DNA of 56,172 nt from Citromicrobium sp. UBA3494 (GCA_002377695.1 DFQH01000007.1:497-56668); one strand, 5' to 3'; positions 6,649 through 16,978 are shown, counted from the stretch's first letter. The notes: generated from the sequence alone by a model not told the origin. Program-made: numbers and translations.

Positions 6649-7140
6649 ATGAGGATAGTGCGGTTCCTTCGCAGAAAGCTCGGCGAAGCCGAAATCTGGG
6701 TCAGCCTGGCCGTTGCCTGGGTCCTGGTCCGTTTCGTGCCGTTCAACTGGTGGCGCAAGACCATCGGGCCGATCGGGGAGGAGGGCAAGCCTGCCCTTCG
6801 GGTGGACGAGGCGGCCACCAGGCGAGCCTACGGACTGGGCAGGGCGGTAGAGCGCATCGCCGATCGCGCCTGGTTCGCGCCCGTGTGCCTGCCGCGCGCA
6901 ATCGCCGCGCGCTGGATGCTGAACCGGCGCGGCATTCCTTCGCGGATCGTGTTCGGTTCGCGCCGCAATGACGATCCTGCGGGCAGGAGACTGCTTTTCC
7001 ACGCGTGGCTGAAGGTCGCGGACGTGGTGGTGACGGGCGCCCAGGGGCACCACGCCTTCGTGCCGTTCGAAAAGAGATCGACCGATAATTCGAGCGACAA
7101 GTCACCCGCCGAGGACCGAGCGAAATTTCGGATGCGATAG
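6649..7140 (+). CDS. Lasso leader peptidase (B2, transglutaminase-like cysteine protease)
   Basis: A 163-residue protein of the lasso B2 / McjB C-terminal family that cuts the leader from the core. The catalytic Cys is C80 in PVCLPRAIA, followed by the family signature RWMLNRRGIPSRI. The catalytic His is H118 in FHAWL. The acidic member of the triad is less clear (D125 is a candidate). The N-terminus has the hydrophobic helices usual for B2 proteins. The last ~25 residues are charged and probably disordered. It is divergent from the kinase and is the only lasso gene on this side. Together with B1 it replaces the fused McjB of other proteobacteria. Confidence 0.85.
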   Translation: MRIVRFLRRKLGEAEIWVSLAVAWVLVRFVPFNWWRKTIGPIGEEGKPALRVDEAATRRAYGLGRAVERIADRAWFAPVCLPRAIAARWMLNRRGIPSRIVFGSRRNDDPAGRRLLFHAWLKVADVVVTGAQGHHAFVPFEKRSTDNSSDKSPAEDRAKFRMR

Positions 7141-7201
7141 CGACCCGAAAGTTCTGAGCGGCGTGGCGTCGGCGCTTTGGCGGCTCGCTGCGCGCTCCGT
7201 C

Positions 7202-8485
7202 CTAGGCGGTGGCCTCTTCCGAACGTTCCCGGTTCTCGTCGGGCTCGCCTTCGTGGGTCGCTGCCCACACCACGCTGCCCGCGCTGAAGCCGTGGACGAT
7301 GGTCGATAGCAGGATGGTGAAGGTCACCGTGGCCCACAGTGCGCCCTCGTCGACGAGGTCTAGCTGACCGCCTGCATAGGCGAGGTAGTAGATCGAGCCG
7401 ATCCCGCGCACGCCGTAAAACGCGACCACGCCGCGCTGGCGCACGGACAGTTTCGTCCGGAAGAGGGCGAGCATCCCGGAAAGCGGCCGGATCACGAAGA
7501 TCAGCGCAACGCCGAGCAGCGCGTGCTGCCAGTCCAGGTAGGTCAGCAGCGAGGGGATTGCCCCGCCCAGCAGAACCAGCAGGATCGCGGTGACGGAGTG
7601 TTCCAGCGCGCTGGAGAAAGAGTGCAGCCGTCCGTGATAATCGTGCTCCGCTTCCTTCCGGCGCAGGACGATGCCCATGACGAAGGCGGCGATGAAGCCG
7701 TAGCCTTCGACCAGTTCGGTCAGCCCGTAGGTGACGAGCACGCCCGCAAGCGCAATCACGCCGGTGCCCGCGTTGGCCAGTGGATTGTGGCCAGGCAGAG
7801 AGAACAGGATCTTGCCCAGCAGCCAGCCTGCCGCCGCGCCCGCTGCCGCGCCGACGACAATCTTGTACCCGACGTAGAAGCCGAACCACTCGCCGAACCA
7901 GTCCGATACCCCGCCGCTCGCGGCCACAAGGAAGATCGCCAGGTAGACGAACGGAAAGGCCAGCCCGTCATTGAGGCCGGCCTCGGTGGTCAGGGCGAAG
8001 CGGACGGGGTGTTCGCCGCCTTCGGTTGGCGGCCCCACCTGGACGTCCGCCGCAAGAACCGGATCGGTCGGCGCGAGGACGGCGGCGAGCAGCACCGCCG
8101 CCGCGAGCGTCAATCCGAACCCGATACCGAGCGCCACAACCGCGAGAATGCACAGCGGCATGGCAATGGCCAGCATGCGGACCGTCGGCCCCCAAAGGTC
8201 CTTGCCGACAATGCGATCGATCCTGATGCCGGTGCCGAAAAGCGCGATGATGACGGCGAATTCGGAAGCCAGTTCCCAGATGCGCGGCCGGTCGAGCGGG
8301 CTCAGCGCGTCGGGCACGCCGGGAAGGATGCCGAACACCGCCAGGCCGCCAAGGATCAGCAGGCCCGAAGAGGCGGGCTCGCGCCCATGCAGAAACCGCG
8401 GAAGCCAATAGGCGAGGATGATCGCGAAGCCGCACCCCGCGAGCAGGATGTGATAGGGATCGAAACCGAAGGTAGCCTTGTCCAT
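7202..8485 (-). CDS. Cation:proton antiporter (CPA1-like Na+/H+ exchanger)
   Basis: A 427-residue integral membrane protein with about 12 hydrophobic segments. The motif APTDPVLAADVQVGPP (about residues 139-154) is the signature of CPA1 exchangers, with the Asp that carries ion coupling. A second conserved stretch near the C-terminus reads GVRGIGSIYYLAYA. It exchanges Na+ (or K+) for H+ at the inner membrane, giving pH and salt homeostasis that suits a marine habitat. It lies 57 bases upstream of a K+ channel gene's stop on the same strand and may share its transcript. No link to the lasso genes is evident. Confidence 0.88.
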   Translation of the reverse strand: MDKATFGFDPYHILLAGCGFAIILAYWLPRFLHGREPASSGLLILGGLAVFGILPGVPDALSPLDRPRIWELASEFAVIIALFGTGIRIDRIVGKDLWGPTVRMLAIAMPLCILAVVALGIGFGLTLAAAVLLAAVLAPTDPVLAADVQVGPPTEGGEHPVRFALTTEAGLNDGLAFPFVYLAIFLVAASGGVSDWFGEWFGFYVGYKIVVGAAAGAAAGWLLGKILFSLPGHNPLANAGTGVIALAGVLVTYGLTELVEGYGFIAAFVMGIVLRRKEAEHDYHGRLHSFSSALEHSVTAILLVLLGGAIPSLLTYLDWQHALLGVALIFVIRPLSGMLALFRTKLSVRQRGVVAFYGVRGIGSIYYLAYAGGQLDLVDEGALWATVTFTILLSTIVHGFSAGSVVWAATHEGEPDENRERSEEATA

Positions 8486-8541
8486 CGTGGATGAACGCCC
8501 GAGGCCGCGAGGTGGCCCCCGCTATGCCCTGCGAGGGCGCC

Positions 8542-9603
8542 TCAGGCCAGCTCTCGCGACAGTTCGCGCCATTGTGCGGCTGTCGGCTCGCGCCTTTCGT
8601 TGGCGATGTAGAACAGCGTGTCGCCGCCCTCGATCCGGCGATCGGCCACGCAGTTCAGGTCGAGGTGCCGGCCATTCGCCTCGCTCACCCCGATCAGGGT
8701 TATGCGGTGCGATTTCTTGAGCGCCACCAGCGCGTCGATATAGGCCATCGGCGGCGTGTCGTCCGGCACGCACAGCGAAAAGGCGGTGCTTTCCGTGCGA
8801 GAGGAGAACATCAGGTTGGCGAGGCGCGATGCGCCCGGATCGTTCGCCGCGCGCACCATCATGTCGACCGAGATCGAGGAGAAGACCTCGAGATTGTCGA
8901 TCTGGTGTTCGAGCAGCCGGGCCGTATCCTCGTTCTCCATGTGCACCACGATGTGCGCGGTCGGCGCGGCGGCCCGCGCAGCCAGCGTCGCGGCCAGCGT
9001 GTCATCGTCGTTCGCGCCGCGGATGAGGACCGATTTGGCCCCACCGGCACCCGCGCGGACATAGGCGTCGAGATCGGACAGCGTCTCCGAATAAACGAAG
9101 TCGATTGCCTCGGGCATCGGGTTTTCAGTAACTGCGGCCGCCATCAGGATGGGACGCACTGGCTGGCCGCGATCTTCCAGCAGCGTCTCGATCAGGCGCT
9201 TGGTGGCGCGTTCCTGCCAGCCGACGATCACGATATGGTCGGTGCGCTTCGCGTAGTTTCCCTTGCCTTCCAAGCCTCGCCTCCATTGGTTGCCGATATC
9301 GCTCACCGCCTTGCCCAGCACGGCGGTAAACAAGGCGATCGATCCGGGCAGGACCACGATCGCCGCGGCGGTGCGCCCGGCATCGGTCTGCGGGCTGAGA
9401 TCGCCGTATCCCACCGTCGTGGCGGTGGTGGTGTAGTAGTAGAAATAGACCGCCAGATCGGAAACCAGATCGGTCTCTCCGGTCGCTGCAAGCACGAAGT
9501 AGGACAGGACCATGTGCAGTGCGATCACTGCCAGCAGCACGCTCCACCGCAGCATTGCGATGGCGTAGTAGATCCGCTGCAAGGTCCGGTTCATCACCCC
9601 CAT
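8542..9603 (-). CDS. Potassium channel protein with cytoplasmic TrkA-N-like domain
   Basis: A two-helix pore with selectivity filter [10 protein letters not shown], followed by a cytoplasmic Rossmann-type (RCK/TrkA-N) domain beginning [15 protein letters not shown] and a C-terminal ligand-binding part. This is the architecture of bacterial K+ channels gated by nucleotides or ions. The frame is open to 9720, but the upstream residues are arginine-rich and overlap the divergent fumarase start. The ATG at 9603 (MGVMNRTLQ) was chosen; 9594 is equally possible. It sits next to a cation antiporter, suggesting shared ion homeostasis. Confidence 0.85.
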   Translation of the reverse strand: MGVMNRTLQRIYYAIAMLRWSVLLAVIALHMVLSYFVLAATGETDLVSDLAVYFYYYTTTATTVGYGDLSPQTDAGRTAAAIVVLPGSIALFTAVLGKAVSDIGNQWRRGLEGKGNYAKRTDHIVIVGWQERATKRLIETLLEDRGQPVRPILMAAAVTENPMPEAIDFVYSETLSDLDAYVRAGAGGAKSVLIRGANDDDTLAATLAARAAAPTAHIVVHMENEDTARLLEHQIDNLEVFSSISVDMMVRAANDPGASRLANLMFSSRTESTAFSLCVPDDTPPMAYIDALVALKKSHRITLIGVSEANGRHLDLNCVADRRIEGGDTLFYIANERREPTAAQWRELSRELA

Positions 9604-9731
9604 GACGCGCGAGGGCATAGCCCGCGCTGCGCGTTTGGACAATCGCCCCCGCCGCTTCGCCGGGTCGGCGCGGAGACGGGAACGGGGCGCGCCGCAATGG
9701 TTTCTTGTTGAAACAGACAAGAAAGACGGCA

Positions 9732-11183
9732 GTGAGCGACAAGGCGCAAGAAAACAGCGAAATTCCGGTGGGGATCGACCGAACGGGAGAACGCGTCGAA
9801 TTCGATTCCATGGGCGAGGTGCGCGTCCCGGCGGATCGCTACTGGGGCGCGCAGACGGCCCGTTCGCTCAAGCATTTTGCCATCGGTGAGGATCGCATGC
9901 CGATCGAGCTGTGCCGTGCCTACGGTTACCTCAAGAAGGCCGCTGCCATCGTCAATGCCCGCGACGGGTTGTTGCCGCAAGACAAGTGCGAAGCCATCGT
10001 CGCCGCGTGCGATGAACTGGTCGCGGGCGAACTCGACGATCATTTCCCGCTGCTGGTCTGGCAGACCGGGTCCGGCACGCAGACCAACATGAACGTCAAC
10101 GAGGTGATCGCGAACCGTGCGATCCAGCTGCTGGGCGGTGAGCTGGGCAGCCAGAAACCGGTCGCGCCCAACGACGATGTCAACAAGAGCCAGTCGTCCA
10201 ACGATACCTTCCCCACGGCCATGCATCTCGCGGCGCTGGGCGCGCTCGACAGCATGCTGCTTCCCGAAATGGAGCTTCTGGCCGAGGCGATCGAGGCCAA
10301 GGCGCAAGGATGGATGGATGTCGCCAAGATCGGGCGCACCCATCTGCAGGACGCGGTGCCCCTGTCCGTCGGGCAGGAATGGAGCGCGTGGGCGGAAGCC
10401 CTGCGGGCGTCCATCGTGGATCTGGGCGTCGCGCGCGAAGGAATGATGGAGATCGCGCTGGGCGGTACTGCGGTGGGCACCGGGCTAAATGCGCCAGAAG
10501 GCTTTTCGGAAGATGTCGCAAAAGAGATCGGCCGGCTCACACGCCTGCCGATCCGCACCGCCTCCAACAAGTTCTACGCGCAGGCAACGCTGGACCCCAC
10601 CGTACGCCTTTCCGCCAGCCTGCGCGGTGTCGCGGTGGCGCTGGTCAAGATCGCCAATGACGTGCGCTGGCTCGCCAGCGGGCCGCGCTGCGGGATCGGC
10701 GAGCTGAAGCTGCCACAAAACGAGCCTGGTTCGTCGATCATGCCCGGCAAGGTCAATCCGACGCAGAGCGAGGCGCTGCTGATGGTCGCCATGCAGGTGA
10801 TCGGCCACGACACGGCCAATGCGATGGCGGGCAGCTGGGGCAACCTGCAGCTCAATGCAATGCGCCCGGTTATCGCTGCCAACGTCCTGCATTCCATCCG
10901 CATTCTCGCCGATGGCTGCGCGAGCTTCCGCACCAATGCCATCGAAGGTACGGAACTCGACCGGGACCGGATCGGCCACCTGCTCGAACAATCGCTGATG
11001 CTGGTAACGGCGCTGGTGCCCGAAATCGGCTACATGGCCGCGGCGCACATCGCCGAGGCTGCGGCGAAGAACGGCACGACCCTGCGCGAGGAAGCGATCG
11101 CCAGCGGCAAGCTGAGCAAGGAAGACTACGACAGGATCGTGCAGCCCGGTGCCATGATCGGCGACGATCTGTCGGGCGCCTGA
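9732..11183 (+). CDS. fumC: Fumarate hydratase class II
   Basis: Interconverts fumarate and L-malate in the TCA cycle. The protein shows the class II fumarase landmarks: [18 protein letters not shown] near the N-terminus, [24 protein letters not shown], and the family signature [10 protein letters not shown] at about 333-342, which includes the catalytic Ser loop. Length (about 484 residues) is normal. The GTG at 9732 was chosen; a TTG at 9705 is also in frame and would add nine residues. It is followed by malate synthase G on the same strand 124 bases on, so two malate-producing enzymes lie together. Confidence 0.95.
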   Translation: MSDKAQENSEIPVGIDRTGERVEFDSMGEVRVPADRYWGAQTARSLKHFAIGEDRMPIELCRAYGYLKKAAAIVNARDGLLPQDKCEAIVAACDELVAGELDDHFPLLVWQTGSGTQTNMNVNEVIANRAIQLLGGELGSQKPVAPNDDVNKSQSSNDTFPTAMHLAALGALDSMLLPEMELLAEAIEAKAQGWMDVAKIGRTHLQDAVPLSVGQEWSAWAEALRASIVDLGVAREGMMEIALGGTAVGTGLNAPEGFSEDVAKEIGRLTRLPIRTASNKFYAQATLDPTVRLSASLRGVAVALVKIANDVRWLASGPRCGIGELKLPQNEPGSSIMPGKVNPTQSEALLMVAMQVIGHDTANAMAGSWGNLQLNAMRPVIAANVLHSIRILADGCASFRTNAIEGTELDRDRIGHLLEQSLMLVTALVPEIGYMAAAHIAEAAAKNGTTLREEAIASGKLSKEDYDRIVQPGAMIGDDLSGA

Positions 11184-11307
11184 CCAGGCAGGCCGCATTG
11201 CCGTAGCGGTAGGCTGCGCGCGACGGAATTCGAGATTTGACAGGCCTGCCGCCGACACGCCAAGCGTTCGCGCAAGGGCCAAACGAACGACAGGGGAACC
11301 TCGAAAA

Positions 11308-13413
11308 ATGAGCGATGCGAACATGCAGGACCGGGCAGGGTTGAAGATCGCCGGAGAGCTGGTCGATTTCGTCGAAACGCAGGTCCTGCCAGGGCTCGAC
11401 CTGTCGGCGGAAGACTTCTGGCGGGATGCCGCCGGGATCTTCGAAAAGTTCGTGCCGATCAACCGCAACCTGCTGCAAAAGCGCGAGGCAATCCAGAGCA
11501 AGATCGACGAGTGGCACCGCGCTAACCCGGCGCCGGTGGATGACGAGGCCTATCGCGCCTTCCTGACAGACCTCGGCTACCTTGTTCCCGAACCCGATGC
11601 CTTCTCCGTCGATCCCAAGAACGTCGACCCCGAACTGGCGCAGATCGCCGGGCCGCAGCTGGTGGTGCCGGTGCTCAACGCGCGCTTTCTCCTGAACGCA
11701 GCGAACGCGCGCTGGGGCAGCCTGTACGATGCGCTGTACGGGACGGACGCAATCCCCGGATCGCCCAAGCCCGGCGGCTACGATCCCGAACGCGGCGCGA
11801 AGGTGATCGAGTGGGGCCGCGAGTTTCTCGATCGGGCGGTGCCTCTGGAAGACCAGCTCTGGCGCAACTGGGACGGAAGCGAACCGAAGCTGAAGGGCGA
11901 TGCCCGGGTGGTCGGCAAGCGCGACGCCAACTGGCTGATCCGTCACAATGGCCTACATATCGAAATCGTGATCGATCCCGGGCATCCGGTCGGCAAGACG
12001 GACAAGGCAGGCGTCGCGGACATCATCATGGAAGCCGCGCTTTCGACCATCTGCGATTTCGAGGATTCGGTCGCGGCAGTGGATGCCGAGGACAAGGTGC
12101 TGGGCTACACCAACTGGCTCGGCCTGATGAAGGGCGACCTGCGGGAAACCTTCATGAAGGGCGGGGAGGAGATGACCCGCACGCTCAACCCGGACCGGCA
12201 TTATGTCGATCTGGAAGGGAACGCCTTCACGCTGGCGGGCCGCAGCCTGCTGCTGGCGCGCAATGTCGGCCACCTGATGACGACGCCCGCGGTTGTCCTG
12301 TCCGATGGCAACGAAGCGCCCGAGGGCATTCTGGACGCGATCATGACCGCGACCATCTCGTGCCACGACCTGAAGCGGACCGGCGCGCTCTCCAACAGCC
12401 GCGAAGGCTCGATCTATCTCGTGAAGCCCAAGATGCACGGGCCGGAAGAATGCGCCTTCACCAATGATCTGTTCGATGCGGTGGAAGACCTGCTGGGGCT
12501 GGACCGGCACACGATCAAGGTCGGCGTGATGGACGAGGAACGGCGCACGTCCGCCAATCTCGCAGCCTGCATCCACGCGGTGAAGGACCGGATCATGTTC
12601 ATCAATACCGGCTTCCTCGACCGTACCGGCGACGAGATCCACACCGCGATGCGCGCGGGGGCGATGCGCCGCAAGGGCGCGATGAAGGAAACACCCTGGA
12701 TCGCGGCCTACGAGGATCGCAACGTGCAGATCGGGCTTGCCTGCGGCCTTTCCGGCAAGGCGCAGATCGGCAAGGGCATGTGGGCCATGCCGGACCGGAT
12801 GGCAGACATGCTGGCGGAGAAGATCGGCCACCCGATGTCGGGTGCGAACACCGCCTGGGTGCCTTCGCCCACCGCCGCCACGCTGCACGCCACGCATTAT
12901 CACCTCGTCGACGTGTTCCAGCGGCAGGGCGAGCGCCGGGAAGAGGGCATCGCGCCGCTTTCCGACCTGCTCACCATTCCGCTGGCGGACGGCGTGAACT
13001 GGCCCGCCGAAGAGGTGCGCGCGGAACTGGAGAACAACGCGCAGGGTATCCTGGGCTATGTGGTGCGCTGGGTCGATCAGGGTGTCGGATGCTCCAAGGT
13101 GCCCGACATCAACGATATCGGCCTGATGGAAGACCGCGCGACACTGCGCATTTCAAGCCAGCATATCGCCAACTGGCTGGAGCATGGCGTGGTGAGCCCC
13201 GAACAGGTGGACGAAGTGCTGCGGGAAATGGCGGCGAAGGTCGATGCGCAGAATGCAGGCGACCCGGCCTATCGCCCGATGGCGGACGATCCCGCGAACA
13301 GCATGGCTTTCCAGGCCGCGCGTGCGCTGATTTTCGAAGGCACCACGCAGCCCAGCGGCTACACCGAACCGCTGCTGCATGCCTATCGCCAGAAGGTGAA
13401 GGCGGGGGGCTAG
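11308..13413 (+). CDS. glcB: Malate synthase G
   Basis: Condenses glyoxylate with acetyl-CoA to malate in the glyoxylate bypass. At 701 residues it has the long isoform-G length. Typical segments include the catalytic-core stretch [38 protein letters not shown], the [14 protein letters not shown] strand, and [20 protein letters not shown] with [18 protein letters not shown] in the C-terminal half. An AGGGGA ribosome site precedes the ATG. No isocitrate lyase gene lies in this window. Confidence 0.96.
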   Translation: MSDANMQDRAGLKIAGELVDFVETQVLPGLDLSAEDFWRDAAGIFEKFVPINRNLLQKREAIQSKIDEWHRANPAPVDDEAYRAFLTDLGYLVPEPDAFSVDPKNVDPELAQIAGPQLVVPVLNARFLLNAANARWGSLYDALYGTDAIPGSPKPGGYDPERGAKVIEWGREFLDRAVPLEDQLWRNWDGSEPKLKGDARVVGKRDANWLIRHNGLHIEIVIDPGHPVGKTDKAGVADIIMEAALSTICDFEDSVAAVDAEDKVLGYTNWLGLMKGDLRETFMKGGEEMTRTLNPDRHYVDLEGNAFTLAGRSLLLARNVGHLMTTPAVVLSDGNEAPEGILDAIMTATISCHDLKRTGALSNSREGSIYLVKPKMHGPEECAFTNDLFDAVEDLLGLDRHTIKVGVMDEERRTSANLAACIHAVKDRIMFINTGFLDRTGDEIHTAMRAGAMRRKGAMKETPWIAAYEDRNVQIGLACGLSGKAQIGKGMWAMPDRMADMLAEKIGHPMSGANTAWVPSPTAATLHATHYHLVDVFQRQGERREEGIAPLSDLLTIPLADGVNWPAEEVRAELENNAQGILGYVVRWVDQGVGCSKVPDINDIGLMEDRATLRISSQHIANWLEHGVVSPEQVDEVLREMAAKVDAQNAGDPAYRPMADDPANSMAFQAARALIFEGTTQPSGYTEPLLHAYRQKVKAGG

Positions 13414-13414
13414 A

Positions 13415-14419
13415 TCAGGCCGAACAACTCGCGCCGCCCAGCACGCAGAAGCGCGCGCAGTGCGGATGGTTGAGCTTCACCGCTACGTTCGCCTCGGCCA
13501 GCGTTTCGCCGAAGTCGAATTCCTTGTCGTAGGGGATCAGCGTACACGCGACGACGCGCGGGGTGGGCTCGCCCTTGCGGTGGACCACCATGCGGCTGGT
13601 CGCGCACATGATGTCGGCGGGTGACTTGCCAAGGATGTCCCAGCACGCGGTTGTGATCTCGGCGACATCCTTTTCCTCGTCCATTTCCGGGAAGAGCACG
13701 CAGCGCGCGGGATCATGCGCGTCGATCCGCAGCCCCTCGCGCGCGAACAGCGCGGCATAGCCCTCGCGCGCCTCCATCATGCCTTCGCCGGGCAGCAGCC
13801 TCCCGGCGACCGCGATGGAAAATCCATTGTCGGACAGCCATTTGAGGCCTTCGATCGCAGCGTTCCAGCTGTTCGGGCCACGCTCCCCCTCGTGTGCGGC
13901 CTGGGTGTAATGGTCCAGACTCACGCGGATGGTGAGCTTGTCGGCATGGGCTTCGCGCAATGCGAGCAGCTTTTCCCTGTGCCGCTGCATCGGCTTCATC
14001 GCATTGGACAGCACAAGCGCCTCGAAGCCGCGCGAGAGCGCATCTTCCAGCATCGGCAAGAAATGCGGATTCATGAACGGCTCGCCGCCCGTGAAGCCGA
14101 TCTCGCGCGTGTTCCAGCCGTCGCGCTCGATCTCGTCGAAATAGCGCGCGGCGTGCTCCGCCGTCAGGTAGATCAGCGCGTCGTTGGTCGGGCTGCTTTC
14201 GATGTAGCAAGTGGCGCATGCGAGGTTGCACAGCGTTCCGGTGCACATCCACAGCGTGTCCAGCTCCAGCAGCGGCACCTCGGCGCGCTGCGATCCGTCC
14301 GCCGTCACGTCCGGATCGGTAAACTTGCCTTCGGGCAGCGCAGCGGCCTCGACCGCGAAGGGCGAAGGGCCTTGCGGCGCATTGCGAGCCTTGGAACGGG
14401 CAGGGGAATCGGAAGCCAT
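13415..14419 (-). CDS. Radical SAM protein with cysteine-rich C-terminus
   Basis: A 334-residue radical SAM enzyme. The 4Fe-4S motif is C64-x3-C68-x2-C71 (CNLACATC), the SAM-contact strand is GFTGGEPFMNP, and the C-terminus is Cys-rich (HCARFCVLGGASCSA), possibly binding a second cluster or a thiophilic metal. The ATG at 14419 overlaps the stop of the upstream flavoprotein gene (TGATG), so the two are translationally coupled. It lies in a locus with ArsM and the glycosyltransferase pair that accompany the arsenosugar radical SAM enzyme ArsS, but its N-terminal motif context does not look like ArsS to me. Function unknown; a role in organoarsenical synthesis is inferred only from neighbours. 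Confidence 0.8.
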   Translation of the reverse strand: MASDSPARSKARNAPQGPSPFAVEAAALPEGKFTDPDVTADGSQRAEVPLLELDTLWMCTGTLCNLACATCYIESSPTNDALIYLTAEHAARYFDEIERDGWNTREIGFTGGEPFMNPHFLPMLEDALSRGFEALVLSNAMKPMQRHREKLLALREAHADKLTIRVSLDHYTQAAHEGERGPNSWNAAIEGLKWLSDNGFSIAVAGRLLPGEGMMEAREGYAALFAREGLRIDAHDPARCVLFPEMDEEKDVAEITTACWDILGKSPADIMCATSRMVVHRKGEPTPRVVACTLIPYDKEFDFGETLAEANVAVKLNHPHCARFCVLGGASCSA

Positions 14420-15843
14420 CAGAACGGGCGCATCCGGCGAAACCACGCGCGCGTCTTGGCGTAACCACGCGGCACCTTGCCGAAAACGGTGCCTTCCCAC
14501 GCGCTGAAGGCGGCGGCCTTGGTTATCTCGCTGCGGGTCGGATAAGCGACAATGGCACTGCCCAGCGCGAACGTGCTCGCCTTGCCGGTGATCAGCTGCG
14601 TGAACGGCAGCAGCATGTCGCCTGCATTCGTGCCCACGATACTGGCGCCCAGAACCTTCTTGCCTTGCATGATGACCTTGAGGTGGCCCCGCGTATCGCC
14701 TTCCGCAATGGCACGCTCGTTATGGTCGAAGCCTTCGCGGACCACTGTCACTTCCTGCCCGTGCTTCTCGCGTGCCTGCGCTTCGGTCAGCCCGATCTGG
14801 GCCACCTCCGGATCGGTATAGGTGCACCAGGGCAGGGCGGACCAGTCCACCTTGGTCGGCAGCCCCAGTGTGATTTCCAGGGCAACATTGCTCCCTTCGT
14901 AGCCGGAAACATGCGTGAGGCGCGGCCCATCGCGGCAGTCGCCGATGGCATAGATATGCTTCAGGCTCGTCCTGCGCCGTTCATCGACCAGGATGCCGTT
15001 GCGGCCCAGTTCGATCCCGATCTTCTTCAGCCCGTAGCCTTCGGTCCGGGCCCGCCGCCCAACCGCGACCAGCAGGTGCGTGCCCGCAATTTCCTGCCCG
15101 TCCTCCAGCGTGACGGTCAAGCTGCTGAGCGCGCCGGGCGTTACCCTGGCGGCCTTGCCCTTCACGAACATCACCCCTTCGGCCTCCATCGTCTCGACCA
15201 CCACTGCGACGGACTCCGGATCGTCCCGGCCCATCGGCGCGTCCGGTTCGATAACCGTGACCTCGCTGCCGAGCCTGCGGAAGCTCTGCGCCATCTCCAT
15301 GCCGATCACCCCGCCACCCACGATGACGAGGTGCTGGGGGAGCTGGTCGAGATCCCAGATATTCTCGTTGGTAAGGAAGGGCACGCTGTCGAGACCGTCT
15401 ATCGGGGGCAGATAGGGTGCCGACCCGGTGGCGATGACGATCTTCGGTGCGGCCAGATCCACATCGCCGACACGGATCTTGCGCCGGCCCGTGAAGTTCG
15501 CGTGGCCGCGATAGACATCGCAGCCCATTTCCTCGAACCGCTCCTGACTGTCGTGCGGCGCGATCTCCGCGATGGCCCGGTGGATATGGGCATGCACGCC
15601 CGCCCAGCTGACCCTGGCTGCGGTCAACTGAACCCCGAAGCGATCCTGTTCGTTGGCCACGGCCGCGCGTTTGGCCGCGGTTATCAGCGCCTTGGACGGC
15701 ACGCACCCGTTATTCAGGCATTCTCCGCCCATGTCCGCGCGTTCTATCAGCGCAACCTTCAGGCCGAACAGCGCACAGCCCCCCGCTGCGGTCAGCCCGG
15801 CTGCACCCGCGCCGATCACGATCACATCGTGCGTAAATTTCAT
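14419..15843 (-). CDS. FAD-dependent disulfide oxidoreductase (MerA/dihydrolipoamide dehydrogenase-like)
   Basis: A 474-residue pyridine nucleotide-disulfide oxidoreductase: N-terminal FAD site VIVIGAGAAGLTAA, redox-active disulfide C42-x4-C47 (GGECLNNGCVPSK), NAD(P)-binding VIVGGGVIGMEMA mid-protein, and a C-terminal dimerisation domain. It is not a true mercuric reductase, lacking both the N-terminal heavy-metal domain and the C-terminal Cys pair. It is not a classical lipoamide dehydrogenase either, since the usual HPT.SE is replaced by YPTRSE. The substrate is unknown. It is divergent from arsM across 82 bases and overlaps the radical SAM gene, so it belongs to the putative organoarsenical locus and may supply reducing power. 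Confidence 0.85.
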   Translation of the reverse strand: MKFTHDVIVIGAGAAGLTAAGGCALFGLKVALIERADMGGECLNNGCVPSKALITAAKRAAVANEQDRFGVQLTAARVSWAGVHAHIHRAIAEIAPHDSQERFEEMGCDVYRGHANFTGRRKIRVGDVDLAAPKIVIATGSAPYLPPIDGLDSVPFLTNENIWDLDQLPQHLVIVGGGVIGMEMAQSFRRLGSEVTVIEPDAPMGRDDPESVAVVVETMEAEGVMFVKGKAARVTPGALSSLTVTLEDGQEIAGTHLLVAVGRRARTEGYGLKKIGIELGRNGILVDERRRTSLKHIYAIGDCRDGPRLTHVSGYEGSNVALEITLGLPTKVDWSALPWCTYTDPEVAQIGLTEAQAREKHGQEVTVVREGFDHNERAIAEGDTRGHLKVIMQGKKVLGASIVGTNAGDMLLPFTQLITGKASTFALGSAIVAYPTRSEITKAAAFSAWEGTVFGKVPRGYAKTRAWFRRMRPF

Positions 15844-15925
15844 ACCTGCCCCTGAAACCCATCTTGTCGATCAAGCGAACGCCTGCTCTCTAGCCCGCCT
15901 CAGCAGCCAGAGGTCGATAGGTTTC

Positions 15926-16978
15926 ATGAATCTCGAAAACTCGCAAAACTATTATGGCGAGGTCCTGCAAGGTTCCTCCGATCTGAAGACCGACGCCTGC
16001 TGTACGCTGGATGCGCCGCCACCCGCGGTGATGGAGCTTTTGCGCAATGTCCACGAGGACGTGCGTGCGCGCTATTACGGCTGCGGCCTGGTTGCCCCGC
16101 AGGCCATCGAGGGGGCGCATGTGCTCGATCTGGGATCGGGCAGCGGTCAGGATGCCTACCTGCTGGCGCAGATGGTGGGCGAGCATGGATCGGTCACGGG
16201 GGTCGACGCCACGCCCGCGCAGCTCGCGGTCGCGCGCCAGCACGAGGACTGGCATCGGGATCGTTTCGGCTACGCGCAATCGAACGTGCGTTTTCTGGAA
16301 GGCGATATCGAAAAGCTGGGCGATCTCGGGCTGGAAGAGGGTAGCTTCGATGTGATTGTATCCAACTGCGTCATCAATCTGGTGGCAGACAAGAAGGCCG
16401 TGTTCGATGCGGCCTACCGGCTGCTGAAACCCGGCGGCGAGATGTATTTCTCCGACGTCTATTCCGACCGGCGCGTGCCTGATGGCCTGCGCGACGATCC
16501 GGTTCTGCACGGCGAGTGCCTGTCGGGCGCGATGTACTGGTTCGATTTCATCGCATCTGCCAAGGCCGCAGGCTTCCTCGATCCGCGGCTGGTCACAAGT
16601 CGACCGCTGGGCATCAACGATCCGCAGATCGCTGCCAAGCTCGATGGCATTGCGTTTCATTCGGCAACCGCGCGCCTGTTCAAGCTGCCCGAGCTGGAGC
16701 CGCTTTGCGAGGATTACGGCCAGGCTGTGCGCTACAAGGGCACTGTCGCGGGCGAAGAGCGCGTCTTCATTCTCGACGATCACCACCGGATCGAGGCCGG
16801 GCGGATATTCCCGGTTTGCGGCAATAGCTGGAAGATGCTGGCCGACACGCGCTTTGCCGAGCATTTCGAGTTCTTCGGCGATTTCAGTACGCATTACGGC
16901 ATCTATCCCGATTGCGGCACGCTTTTCCCGCTTGCGGGCGCCGCGCCGCAGGTGGCGAGCGGCGGCGGCTGCTGTTGA
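15926..16978 (+). CDS. arsM: Arsenite S-adenosylmethionine methyltransferase (arsenosugar-type ArsM)
   Basis: A 350-residue methyltransferase. The SAM-binding motif is VLDLGSGSGQDAY. The As(III)-binding cysteines are recognisable: the C25-C26 pair (TDACC), C148 in SNCVINL and C198 in HGECLSG, all hallmarks of ArsM. The N-terminal YYGEVLQGSSDLKTDACC and the ~350-residue length resemble the ArsM associated with arsenosugar synthesis. The C-terminus ends GGGCC, an extra Cys tail. It methylates arsenite to mono- and dimethyl species in the cytoplasm. The start codon of the next gene overlaps its stop. Confidence is high that this is ArsM, lower that the end product is an arsenosugar. Confidence 0.92.
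   Translation: MNLENSQNYYGEVLQGSSDLKTDACCTLDAPPPAVMELLRNVHEDVRARYYGCGLVAPQAIEGAHVLDLGSGSGQDAYLLAQMVGEHGSVTGVDATPAQLAVARQHEDWHRDRFGYAQSNVRFLEGDIEKLGDLGLEEGSFDVIVSNCVINLVADKKAVFDAAYRLLKPGGEMYFSDVYSDRRVPDGLRDDPVLHGECLSGAMYWFDFIASAKAAGFLDPRLVTSRPLGINDPQIAAKLDGIAFHSATARLFKLPELEPLCEDYGQAVRYKGTVAGEERVFILDDHHRIEAGRIFPVCGNSWKMLADTRFAEHFEFFGDFSTHYGIYPDCGTLFPLAGAAPQVASGGGCC

Noticed and set aside
7202..8485. Antiporter as lasso peptide exporter
   Set aside because: It is a CPA1-type cation antiporter with ion-coupling Asp motif; nothing suggests peptide transport.
14419..15843. Annotation as mercuric reductase
   Set aside because: No N-terminal metal-binding domain and no C-terminal Cys pair; only the shared disulfide-reductase core is present.
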